Of a stretch of 64,000 bases of DNA, positions 54,435 to 64,000 are shown in pieces (position 1 is the first letter of the stretch; the number at the start of each line of letters is the position of its first letter). The notes beneath the pieces are model-generated. The model was given only the letters and a program-made list of their open reading frames with translations. It did no database searches and was not told where the DNA came from. Position numbers and translations under genes: made by a program. The DNA is from Brachionus manjavacas (lineage: Eukaryota > Rotifera > Eurotatoria > Ploima > Brachionidae). The stretch is taken from NCBI GenBank assembly GCA_019054805.1, contig JAHQIY010000016.1, positions 62,001-126,000 on the forward strand, given 5' to 3'.

Positions 54435-57250
54435 TTATTGTGGCTGATTAGAGCTAGGAGAGTAAATTTTTTTGAGTGATTCAAGTTTAGATGCTCTTGA
54501 TTTGCTTATGCCATATGAGCTTTTGGGTCTATTCATATATTTTGGCCATGGTTTGAAATGTCGTTCATATTTTGCTTTGAAAATAGATTCTTCTGGCTCT
54601 ATTGGAATATCGGATGGATATTCAGTTGGGAATCCTTTACCATAATACGCATCTATTATCTCTTGGCGTTTTTCGAAAAATGTAATCATTTCCTCTTGCT
54701 TTTCCAGATCCTCTAGTCGTTTTAGAATACCCTTTTTTTTTTGTTCGATGGTAAAGTTTCTTATTTGTTCATTCAGTTCGGATTCTTGTTCTTTGTGCCA
54801 CTTCAAAAACAAATTATTTTGATTTTCGATATCTATTTTAGTCTGGGATTCACCAATTTGGTTCGCGTAATTTTCTATTTTTTGAACGATTGAGTCAATG
54901 TTGGTCTTGGAAACAAATTTTTCACTCTCAGACTCTAAAACTTTACTCAAATTCTAAATAGAAATTCGTAAAAATTAATTTAATCTTAAATATTTTTACT
55001 CTTACGTTCCATTTCTCGATTGAAGCAGAAAATTTTTGACTTTTCTCTTCATTTTGAATCAAAACATCAGTCGCTTTTTTTAAATCATCAATCTTTAAAA
55101 AAAATTTAAATTTCAAATTAAAAATAATAAAACAACTTACGATAAAATCAAATATACTCTCATTATTTTTTATCATTGAATTTTCCAAAAATTCAACAGC
55201 TTTTTCATACTTTCCAAAGTGAATCAGTCCGAATAACTTAATTTTATAAAAGAGCATTTAAGCCAGAAAATATGAATTCATTTAAAAAAAAATAGGGAGC
55301 CAAAGGTCTCACCAATTTTCAAGAAAGGTGAAACTATTAAAACAGGTGTCACTGACATTAATAATATGCAAGATAATGGAGAAAAAAAATTACAGACGTC
55401 TTGATGAAAAAAAATACAAAATCATACTTAATGGCTAGCTTTATGAGGATCAGAAAGTAAGTAAAATAGTTGAAAAATTAAATTATCACAGAAATGGATG
55501 AGTTAATTGAGGTTATCGTGATTTTTTTTAATTCAATTAAAATTCAAAAAACATTTATTTAGAATTAAAGATTATAAATTTTTTTCAATTTCAGAGATGA
55601 TTTTAATTGTGAATCATGCAATGCTTTACTAAGTGCAATATAAAAATAAATTAAATATTTAAATTAATTGTTTAATTAAAAACGCGCCAAAAAAAAAACT
55701 TGAATTGAATAATTACTTTAAGATTTTTGTTTAAATTTTGATCATCCATTTTTAAGTTACTGCATGAAAAGTAGATAGTTTTTCCGCAAAGTTGTGGAAT
55801 GCTTTTTAGATCGAAATGCTCGTCATTATATTCTCTTCTCAGAAAATAAACTAATCGCTTTTCCTTTAAAAGAAAATATTATTTTGTTAATAAAAATTTT
55901 AATTAAAATAAAATAAATAATTTTAATAAAAACTTTTGTTTGCTTTGAGTCTTCGATGTCGGGCTCCTCATTCACATCATCAACTCCGATTCTTAAACAC
56001 TTAAAGCATGTCAACAAACAAACAGCTAATGTAAATTCATTTTCAGTATTTTCTTGTAGCATTATTTCGTGAGCTGTTAACGCTGCATTTTTGTGATCAC
56101 CGTTTTTTAAGAAATAGTCCATCAGCATATTGGCTGTGTATGAATCAAGAAATATTCCATATTTATACTATTTTTTAATCCAAATTAATTGTTTTTTTAA
56201 TAAAAAATTTAAATATTGATCATTTATTCAAAGTCAAATTAAAAATGGAGGTTTGTAAAAATTACAAAATTTAATTTAATTTTTCTTTTAGTCTAAAGCT
56301 TTTTCTGCAAAATCAATCAGTTGACACAAAGTTTGAATTACCTAACTATTAAAGCAAAAACTCTCTAAGTTTACACAACACCATTTAGCAAGTGAAAATC
56401 TACCAAAATTGTTTTTGTAGAAACTAAAGGAAACAAACTTTGTTTCGACTGATACATTTTCAGAACATATTTTTGACTTTAAAATTAATCAATTTTAATT
56501 TTTTAAATTATTGAATGTTCTGTTCAGAATATTGCTAAAAGTTTAAATACCTTTAGTTTTAAAATTTGTAACAGTCTTTTTGCCTGATTTAAATCAATAT
56601 AATTTCTAGCAAAACTATAATGCATTGAGTCTCTAACAAACAGAGCGGGCTGAGTTTTTCTAAAGCTTAAATTAAATCATAAAGAATAAATTAAAAAAAA
56701 ACAAAAAATAAAATCAAATTTTACTTGAGGAAGATATTTTCAATAAATTCTAATTCTTGAATATTATTGACATGAATTATTTTTGTGGCTAACTATTAAA
56801 TTAAAACATGTAGATTACAATTTTTTACTAATTTCGTGTGATTTGACTTACTAGATCCATATCTAATGGTGTAACTAAACTTTTATTTTTGAGCTTTTCG
56901 TTGACAGCGGTCGAAAATTGATTTACTTGTGTTTAAAAAATATAAATATGTAAAGATTGAAAATAAATTTACCTGGGCCGACTTTTTTGACTATCTCAGA
57001 TACCAGATACTTGTCCCATTGATCATAGCAGTAGTAATTATCCGTTAAAAATGTTCTCTTTCCTTAGAAGATTAATTTTAATAAAATTTCATAAATTTAA
57101 AAACAAAATTTTTTCAGCCTTTAGAATTCAATTAAGGCTTTAAATTGATATTTTTAGTTTAATACCTTGCCAATTAAGAGCAGAATTGGGTTTTTTGAAA
57201 AAAAAACTTGGTTTTGTTTTTTTCAACAAACTGAATCCAATTTGAATCAT
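54435..57250 (-). CDS. MRPS27: Mitochondrial small-subunit ribosomal protein mS27
   Basis: A PPR-like helical-repeat protein of the mitochondrial ribosome small subunit. Ten minus-strand exons join in phase: 57250-57166, 57062-56973, 56925-56852, 56792-56725, 56659-56551, 56167-55934, 55863-55717, 55236-55141, 55092-55006 and 54953-54435, giving 502 residues (human 414). Matching blocks are GKRTFLTDNYYCYDQWDKYL near the N-terminus, YGIFLDSYTANMLMDYFLKN followed by GDHKNAALTAHEIMLQE (human [28 protein letters not shown]), DLKSIPQLCGKTIYFSC, LFGLIHFGKYEKAVEFLENS, and the coiled C-terminal part with LFLKWHKEQESELNEQIRNF. The first 20 residues are basic and amphipathic, a likely mitochondrial targeting peptide. 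A C-terminal extension of about 80 residues (YPSDIPIEPEES, PKYMNRPKSSYG) exceeds the human protein. The gene is divergent from GTSF1 over 485 bp. Confidence 0.93.
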
Positions 57251-57735
57251 TGCTGAGAGATTAATTGAATTTTAATTAGTTTTTAAAAATTTTTACAATA
57301 TTTCAAATTTTTCAAAAGTTGAAATCGAATAATAATTAATGAGTACGGTATTTTTTTATAATCAAAGCATAAAATAAACACAAGCAAAAATTTTAGTCTA
57401 AAAGTGCAGCTAAATCGTAATTTAGTTTTTAATACAATTGTAATGAATTTAAAATAATAATATTTGAAATTTTAATTAATTATTTTTTTTTCTAAACTTG
57501 AAAATTTTGTTTGCTGATTTAAGTGCATTTTAGAATTAAAAAAAAATAAATATTTTTATTGAAAAATTCGCATTTCTAACTCATCAAAAACTTTTTTTAT
57601 GCAAGATTTGATTTAATTATTTCAAAAAAGAATTAACAAATACAATTTTGTCTATAAATAAAAGAGACTTTTAAAATTTTTTAAATTTTTCAATTTCAAA
57701 AATAATTAAAATCTTTAGTTTATGAGCTTTTTAAA
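57251..57735. promoter_or_regulatory. Shared intergenic region between MRPS27 and GTSF1
   Basis: The only sequence between two divergent start codons (485 bp), so it must hold promoters for both unless they lie in introns. It is AT-rich. I see no clear TATA box, initiator or GC-rich element. Confidence 0.5.
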
Positions 57736-58545
57736 ATGGAAGAAGATTTGATTATTTGTCCTTTCGATTCAAATCACAAAATTAGGCCGTCAAGGTTCGA
57801 AAACCATATTATAAAATGTAGAAAAGTAAGAACTTGATTTACTTAAATTATCATAATAAAACTCGCTAAGCATTTCGGTAATATTGGAATTGAAATGTGT
57901 CCATTCAACGCAAAACACATCATGACGCGTCTCCAAATCAGAAATCATATAATGGTTTGTCCAGATAAGACTAGATTGGTTTACGAAGCCTCATTAAGTA
58001 AGAAGAGTTTCAGATTTCAACTTTCTGCTAATTTTTTAAATTTCCAAGTTGAAACCCATAGAAAAAATATGGAGAATACTGAAGACGATTTGGACAGTAT
58101 TATTACCAATGAAACAACTTCTACTTATCAGAATCCTTTTGGTGAAGAGGAAAGCTGGGACAATCGTGAGACAAGTTTTAAATTTTACATAGATAATAAA
58201 ATTTATTTTTAGATGTCAACCCTGTTGATATCAATCAACCTAGACGTTATAGTGTAAATTCAAATTTAACATAGTAAGAATTAACTGTGATTAAAGGAAA
58301 AAAAATTAATTTTACAATTAAGTTCATCTCTCGCTCCAAAAGACAGAAAAATGGTCAAGTTAAACGCAGTGGAGAAATTCAAAGAGTAAGCTTTACGCAT
58401 CCTTTTTGATTCAATAAATCTAAAAGTTTTAATTTAAAATTTCATCTAGACAAAAAGAGGGCAAAAAAGCAATAGAAAATTGATCCAATTTAGCATTTTA
58501 ATATTTTGGTTACTTTTTTGTTTCTACTTTTGTTTAAATAATTAA
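57736..58545 (+). CDS. GTSF1: Gametocyte-specific factor 1 homologue (CHHC zinc fingers)
   Basis: GTSF1/Asterix proteins bind tRNA-like RNA through CHHC fingers and assist Piwi proteins in silencing transposons. Exons joined in phase: 57736-57825, 57871-57997, 58049-58165, 58213-58253, 58323-58385 and 58450-58545, about 177 residues (human 167). Finger 1 is ICPFDSNHKIRPSRFENHII with C8, H14, H24, C28. Finger 2 is MCPFNAKHIMTRLQIRNHIM with C40, H46, H56, C60. Both have the exact family spacing. The acidic tail holds NPFGEEESWDN, like the Trp-containing Piwi-binding motifs of relatives. The last exon would add a basic stretch and a hydrophobic run (LIQFSILIFWLLFCFYF), odd for this family. AATAAA overlaps the stop (58545-58550). 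Exons 1-3 are secure; 5-6 less so. Confidence 0.9.
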
Positions 58546-58550
58546 ATAAA

Positions 58551-59744
58551 TATTCACTTTTTTGGTTTAAATGTTTTTGGTATTCAATGAACCATGCTTA
58601 GGCATTGTGAATTTTCATGCAAGTCTTCCAAAAATTACAAAATATCATTGAACTTTGAACTTTTTAATATTAAACTTTTTAAACTTTGATGATGAAAAAA
58701 CAAGAAACAAAATTTATCTAAATTCAACAAAAAAATTTAAATTCTTATTAACAAGAAAATATTAATAATCAAATATTTTTATTTTGTAATTTATATATTT
58801 TATGTCTCCATGATCTATTTTAATTAGAATTTTTTTTGCAATTTATTTTACTTAAATTTTAAAATTCTGTCATCGCTACTTAAATAATTTTGAATTTGGT
58901 GATTATAATTGTAAAAATTTAATTTATCAATCCTAAATTTAACAAATAATAATTTGATTAAAATTAATCAATTTATGGGCAAAAATTTTTTAAATTTTTT
59001 TCTTTAAACTATTAAATGCAGCATTGTTTGTTTCACCTTATAAAACTTACATAACAATCTGTAATACAAAATCCATATTTTTTTTAAGAGTTTAAAATTT
59101 GTATTTGAATTTTTGTATTAAAATTTACAATGTCCCATGCTTAAATGAATTGAAAATCTAAAATTACTTAAAACTCGCTTGCATTGGATTTTGAAATGAA
59201 GACTAGAAAAAAAGGAAAATCATCATAATATCCGCATGTTCAAAATCAGGTCTTAAGATCATTTTTTGTTATAACAATAAACAGAAAAATAAAAAACAGT
59301 TGAAATTTAAAATATCAGTTTCAAAAATTTTTTTAGTTAGCATAGTTAGAATTATTATTGAAAATGATTGCGGATGGTCTAACCATTAATTGGTTTTAAA
59401 TAGATTTTTTTTAATAATTGAAAAAGTTCAAATATAATATTCCGATGTTTTTCTGGTATTTCTGTGTTCTTTTAAAAGTTTTCAACTAAGTTTCAAAAAA
59501 GTTTTTTCAAAAAAATTTGTATTTTTTTACGTTACTAATTTGACAAAAGTCTCAAATGATTTTTTTTAAAATGAAAAGTTAAATTTTAAATTAATCGAGA
59601 AAAAAGTTGACTAAATTTTGCTTTTTTAATTTTCATAAACAAAAATTTTATAAATCTCTTGAAAAATAAGGTAATATAAATCTGCGTTGAAATTTAAAAA
59701 AAAAATAGTCAAATTTTAAATAATTTTTTCTATTTTCTTTTATT
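58551..59744. other. Intergenic, AT-rich
   Basis: No gene, RNA or clear repeat seen. Confidence 0.6.
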
Positions 59745-60780
59745 GGTCACCTAAAAAAAAGGTCACATAATATAATAAATGGTCACACTTTTTTTCACTT
59801 GGTCACGTATAATTTTTTTTGATCATATATTTTAATAAACTCTTTAATATTAAATTTTTTTTATTTCTTAATTTTTCTTTGGTCACTTATTTACCGGTCA
59901 CGTAATAGGTGACCAGTCCTGATCACATAAATATGAAGGATTGACTGTTCACCAAATATTTTACCAACTGGTCACATATTGCAATATACCCAAATTTCAT
60001 TCATCCAATGATTTGTATTTCTTGCAAATCCATTCATAGTTCTTTTTTTTCTACCACGTTTGGAATTTCCTTCAATATTCAAATCTAGACCTGGAATATC
60101 GTTTAAAACCTAAAAGTAAAAAACTCCAATTGTATGTTTGAATTTTTATTTTTTTTCAAATTGTAGCTCGAACAAGTACTCGATTCCCATGTTGCATATT
60201 GCTTTATTAACATTCACACATTTCATTGAATAGTTTCAAATTAGACAATCTTCAAAACCTGTCTAACCATCTTCTTTATTAAAAAAATAACGCTAACGTG
60301 GCTGAAAGGGAGAATTAATATTCATTCCAAACAGCCAAGGAATTTTTCCCCAAATTATTTTTTAAATAAATAAATAAATAAAGCTTTGGAAGAAGTAAGC
60401 ATGTAATTGAGTTTCTTTTTCCTAACTTTAGCGACTCATAACCGAATGTCCAGTCCTTTTTTTCAATTGTAGGTTTAAAAGCAGATTTTTTTGTTGTTCT
60501 AAAATTTGAATCCCTATCTTTAGACCAATTATCGATTAATGGAATAAAGCATTTAATAAAATCTCTTAATGATAGCCTTACTCTAAATGTACCCTCTTCT
60601 TTAATTACATTATTTATTGATTCCAATGCATTGTTGGTACTTGGGTAAGCTTTAGCGAAATCTTCAAACCAACCTTTGTTACTTTCAGTGAGCCAATTAA
60701 CACGAGTTTTGTTTAATATCAAACATTTTCTTGTAAATAAATGTTATCTTTTAACTGACGACAACATTTATCTACTGAAG
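59745..60780 (-). mobile_element. MULE remnant with GGTCAC-rich end
   Basis: The 3' end (59745-59985) is a cluster of GGTCAC/GTGACC motifs in both orientations, a subterminal repeat structure like the MULE ends at 21264-22315 but with another motif. Upstream on the minus strand are pieces of a MULE transposase. The other end is not found; a MITE of another family begins at 60793. Confidence 0.7.
59975..60722 (-). pseudogene. MULE transposase C-terminal part, broken
   Basis: 60722-60315 reads WLTESNKGWFEDFAKAYPST, then NNALESINNVIKEEGTFRVR and LSLRDFIKCFIPLIDNWSKD, the block that follows the DDE domain in MULE transposases (PSTNNxLES.NxxIK). A later piece at about 60190 reads KAICNMGIEYLFELQF. 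After a probable acceptor, 60104-59975 gives VLNDIPGLDLNIEGNSKRGR and KKRT...NHWMNEIWVYCNM with a stop inside the GGTCAC-rich end. The DDE catalytic domain and the N-terminal zinc domain are missing, so it cannot transpose. Confidence 0.75.
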
Positions 60781-60792
60781 AATACATTTATC

Positions 60793-61022
60793 CAGAGTTG
60801 GTCAAAGTCATGAAGTCAAAGTCAAGTCTGGACTTTGACTTAAACTAAAATTCTTTTTTAAAACTTTTAAACTTTTAAACAAAAATTGAATTTTTGTTAA
60901 CTCAAAGTCAAAAATAATCACAAAGTCAAAGTCGACCTATACTTTGACCCAAAAATAATCTCAAACTTTGACTTTGACTTTTAACGATTCTGACTTTAAA
61001 GTTTGACTTTTGACCAATTCTG
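60793..61022. repeat. MITE built of AAGTCAAAGTC motifs
   Basis: 230 bp. The ends CAGAGTTGGTCAAAGTC and, in inverse, CAGAATTGGTCAAAAGTC are inverted repeats, and the interior is dense in TCAAAGTC/GACTTTGA. A solitary matching end lies at 49663. No clear target duplication. Confidence 0.75.
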
Positions 61023-61107
61023 CTAATCAATTTATTTAGTTACTAAGAAAAATAATTATCTACAATATTTTTATCTACTATAAATTAGATAGTATAAAAT
61101 AATAAGT

Positions 61108-61181
61108 TACCAAAAAACTAAGCCAAATAAAAATTATTAGTCTGCTACCAAAAAACTAAGCCAAATAAAAATTATTAGTCT
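61108..61181. repeat. Tandem duplication, 38-bp unit
   Basis: TACCAAAAAACTAAGCCAAA, then TAAAAATTATTAGTCT, occurs twice (61108 and 61146) without a mismatch in the shared part. It is a recent local duplication. Confidence 0.95.
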
Positions 61182-61239
61182 TTGTATCAACAGCCTAAAA
61201 TTGGCTCTGCAAATTGTTCAGCAGAAACATTCTGAGAAC

Positions 61240-61588
61240 GATTGAGAGATATGTCAGGTCAGGATTGGGTCATTCTGTTCCACTGGTCTTCAGACTGGTG
61301 GAAGAATATAGAGAAGATTTCCAATCAAGATATATCGAATATCCAACTTCATTGTGTAATTGCTACCTAGTAATTTTTTTAGTAAATATTTAAGCATGTC
61401 TAAACTCTAGTCTAGATGACAATAAAAAAAAAAAGATATATCATTTATTACATATTTATTTATCTTTTCTAGAATTTCTTTTATTTAATCCTTTTTACTT
61501 TATTTTTATTTATTCTATCATTTTATTTTATTTTTATTTTTTAATTCTGAGGGAGCTCAAGCTCGGTACAGAAAAACAAATAAATAAA
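61240..61588 (+). mobile_element. Hairpin-tailed retroelement 3' end, copy B
   Basis: Aligned with copy A at 27672-28180 from GAGAGATATGTCAGGTCAGG through the VEEYREDFQSRY frame to a T-rich stretch, the hairpin TTCTGAGGGAGCTCAAGCTC, GGTACAGAA and an AAATAAATAAA tail. The T-rich part is shorter than in copy A. Confidence 0.65.
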
Positions 61589-62035
61589 AAAAATTCAATG
61601 TGACACTTGTATTAAGTGTCTGCAAATTGATTTTATTTTAATAAGTTTGCATTTAGGCTTTTGTAAAAAAAAATTGATTTTTTTAATTGTTGTTTCACTT
61701 TATTTCCTTTGAAAAAACAGGTTTTAAATTTTTAAAGCAAAAATTCACATTTTTTATCAATGCCTCGAAATTTTTATTTATGATGGCTAAACTCAGCATC
61801 AATTTGTCAATTTTGGCACATTGGGTACTTTTTTAAATAAAGTTAAAAAAAGAGGAAAATTTTAGTGTTATTAAATGATTACTTTTTATTAAAAACAAAT
61901 ATATAATCAAAAAAAAGAAGAGAAAATTTTGACATTTTTAGTATTAACAAATAACAAAATATTTTTGGTCATTTAGAGACCTTTTAAAACAAAAAGTAAA
62001 TTTCAAAGTATAAACAATTTAAACCTTGAGAATTT
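61589..62035. other. Intergenic, 3' of the RBM7-like gene
   Basis: AT-rich; no gene seen. Confidence 0.55.
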
Positions 62036-62838
62036 TTATCTTCTTCTTTTACTCAAAGGAGATTTTGATCTTGACCGCTTGAACGATCGTCTGTGTTCCC
62101 TAAAAACACGGTCTTGATGAGAATTGTCTCTTTGATGGTGAGACAAATTGCGCTGAAATCTGCCACCATGCTGCTGATGATTATAATGCTCTTGATGACG
62201 TTCGCTTCGTCTGCTAGTCCTGTAATCAGCATCACTTTCACCAATGGAATGGGATCTATTGTAAGATTGTGGCGCACTGAATTGCTGAAAATTTTGGGGA
62301 AATTGTTGCATGAACATCAAGCCCATTAAACTTTGCGCTTGAGCCTCGCTCCCAGTCTGAATGCTTTCCATCGATTTTCTGCTGTATCTATTTTGATAAG
62401 ATGGATTGCTTGGGGTGCTAGGACCAGATCCTTTAGCTGCAATTTGGCCGCCAGGTTGGCTTTGCTGTACTTTTAAAGATTGGTTAAACAGTTTGATACC
62501 GTTAAACAACCGAATGGCATAATCACATGACTCAATGTGCTTGTAAGTAATCAAAGAGATAATGTTGCCATTTCGATCAGCTTTTCGCACAATGTTATCA
62601 ATAGGCCCCACCTGGAGCAAAATTAAAATTTTAATCAATTATTAAAAAAACTTTAAGGTTAAATTACTTGAAGAAACAGTTCGTATAAAATGTCTTCTGT
62701 ACAATTTTGATCGATATTGATACAAAAAAGAGTTCTGTCTTTTTGTGACTGAATTAGTTGATCTTTAGATTGCGGGTTGGTTTTTGAGCCGGTCTGTGTC
62801 CCATCCGTATTTATTGAATCATCAATTATAGCAGTCAT
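62036..62838 (-). CDS. RBM7: RBM7/RBM11-like RNA-binding protein
   Basis: RBM7 is the RNA-binding subunit of the NEXT complex, which brings the nuclear exosome to promoter transcripts and other short RNAs. Two minus-strand exons join in phase, 62838-62668 and 62611-62036, giving 248 residues (human RBM7 266). After a leader of about 33 residues the RRM opens KDRTLFCINIDQNCTEDILY (human ADRTLFVGNLETKVTEELLF), then ELFLQVGPIDNI, then SCDYAIRLFNGIKLFNQSLK. RNP1 is degenerate (NIISLITYKH), losing the usual KGFxFV aromatics. The rest is Ser/Gln/His-rich and disordered, with an RS-like end (SRSKSPLSKRRR). I see no clear ZCCHC8-binding motif beyond the RRM. RBM11 is the alternative orthologue; invertebrates usually have one gene for both. 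Confidence 0.87.
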
Positions 62839-63763
62839 ATTTTAAGGTTTTTTTTTATTTTAATGTAGGAAAAAATTGAAAAATTTTCATCATACATAAA
62901 ATTTATTAAATAGAAACTCTTATTTTTTCTTAATTGTTCAATACAAAATTAACATTTATTCAGCTCAATGTTTTATCATCAGAATTGTGAAAAAATAGTC
63001 TAATTTTAAATTAATTTCTAAAAAAAGATTAAAAAAATGAATGATAAATGAAACATCATTTTATAATTTTATTTTTTACCACGATTAAACATGATTTTGG
63101 GTAGTCATACTAAAATTCTGAAATTGGAACGAATTTTTACATCCTATCCATTTTGAAAATATTAAATTTTAAATTTTATTAAATAAAATTTTACTTTGAT
63201 TAGATAATTACTTTTTTCAAATTGGAAATTTCAATATCAATTAATTAAATATCAATAATTTTCATGCAATCTTTTCAAAAATTGAAAAAATAAAATTCTT
63301 TTTCATTTATTAAAGTTGATAAAATTGAGCTTTAAAAAAATGATGGTGAAACAGCATGAAACAAAATATTTCTTTTCATTCATCAAATAAAAATTAATTT
63401 TAATTAACTCAGAGAATGTTAATGATCAAATTAAATATCAATTTTTTGACATGTCGTTTTGTGATCTATTGTAGTGAGAATTTTTTTTTTCATTTCTAAA
63501 TTTAATTTATTTAAATCTTTATTATAAAATTTATTTATTATAAGCTTTTTTTAAAGACTAATTGATGAATAAAAATTGGACTAACTCGTTTGAAGTCAAG
63601 CTAATTTTTCAAAATTAGTATGTTCTTAAGATAACTAGAATCAAAATTATTCCCTTGAACGAATTCTGCTAATTTAAAGTTATCATCGAATGTAAAAAAA
63701 ATTGAAAAAGAAAACAAAATTTTTGTTGAATGCTACTTTGATTTTTATTTTTTTTATAATTTA
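62839..63763. other. Intergenic, AT-rich
   Basis: Upstream of the RBM7-like gene. No gene or clear motif. Confidence 0.55.
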
Positions 63764-63809
63764 TTCTGAAGGAGCTCTAGCTCGGTACAGAAAACAAATA
63801 AATAAATAA
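63764..63809 (+). repeat. Hairpin-tail motif, reference copy
   Basis: TTCTGAAGGAGCTCTAGCTC, then GGTACAGAA and AACAAATAAATAAATAA. Nested stems are TTCTG with CAGAA and GAGCT with AGCTC. Seven related sites lie in the window: 13421 (minus), 18553, 27221 (minus), 28128, 48833 (minus), 61545 and this one. A T-rich stretch precedes and an (AAAT)n tail follows, as in the 3' ends of LINEs and their dependent SINEs, where such a hairpin is the reverse transcriptase's recognition site. Confidence 0.85.
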
Positions 63810-64000
63810 TTATTTTAAATATTTTGATAATGAAAAATAACATTTACTAAAAATATTTATCTACTGAAAAAAGATATACCCATTTTTTTGGTAATATTAT
63901 TTTATTTATTTATTCGTTTAATTTTAATAATATAATCTAAATAAATCTATTAATTAGTTGGTTTAAATTATTAATTAAAAGTTTAATTATGTTTGCTTTT
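63810..64000. other. AT-rich end of window
   Basis: Nothing recognised. Confidence 0.5.

Noticed and set aside
62053-62329. ORFs overlapping the RBM7-like second exon
   Set aside because: Shadows in other frames of an in-phase, recognisable coding exon.

Overview
The window is a stretch of very AT-rich animal nuclear DNA. The evidence is spliced genes with many 45-60 bp GT..AG introns, clear metazoan orthologues (INCENP, PYROXD1, TMEM234, F8A/HAP40, C8orf74, MRPS27, GTSF1, RBM7), and heavy loads of LINE, Merlin-like, MULE-like and SINE debris. A small heat shock protein with two alpha-crystallin domains, the base composition and the transposon mix suggest a small invertebrate. A monogonont rotifer (Brachionus-like) is my best guess and a flatworm the main alternative; this is inference only.

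Layout. 1-10690: one end of a tandem satellite with a monomer of about 337 bp and higher-order (1009 bp trimer, 674 bp dimer) organisation; monomers at the right edge are decayed. 10860-14300: nested mobile elements (minus-strand LINE remnant, Merlin-like element with an internally deleted transposase and an acidic second reading frame, tRNA-like SINE). 14306-14630: first exons of a small unrecognised gene. 15725-15811: two perfect snap-back hairpins just past the dual-ACD sHSP gene (15904-16719). 17820-18428: a Merlin-like element with target duplication. 19099-24486: INCENP in six exons; its 3.3 kb intron holds a MULE-like element that encodes only a DNA-binding-type protein. 24490-28450: repeat debris (RTE-like, Ty3/Gypsy RNase H, zinc knuckle, hairpin-tailed element).

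28473-33460: PYROXD1, TMEM234 and F8A/HAP40 lie head to tail with gaps of 103 bp and 2 bp, an operon-like arrangement. 33700-35840: a broken ORF, a 5'-truncated LINE and an inverted partial copy of it. 35840-44990: about 9 kb with no gene I can support. 45040-47871: a LINE tail, then a 713-residue single-exon disordered protein that is much richer in GC than its surroundings. 50361-51377 C8orf74 (minus); 53661-54299 unknown S/T-rich protein (minus); 54435-57250 MRPS27 (minus), divergent from GTSF1 (57736-58545, plus). 59745-60722: MULE remnant; 60793-61022 a MITE. 62036-62838: RBM7-like (minus).

The host genes serve unrelated housekeeping, ciliary, germline and mitotic roles. The structural themes are the satellite edge, layered transposons carrying only parts of transposases, several strong inverted repeats, and one compact three-gene cluster. 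I reconstructed exon joins by reading splice signals and phase by hand; all joins given for the named genes keep the reading frame.
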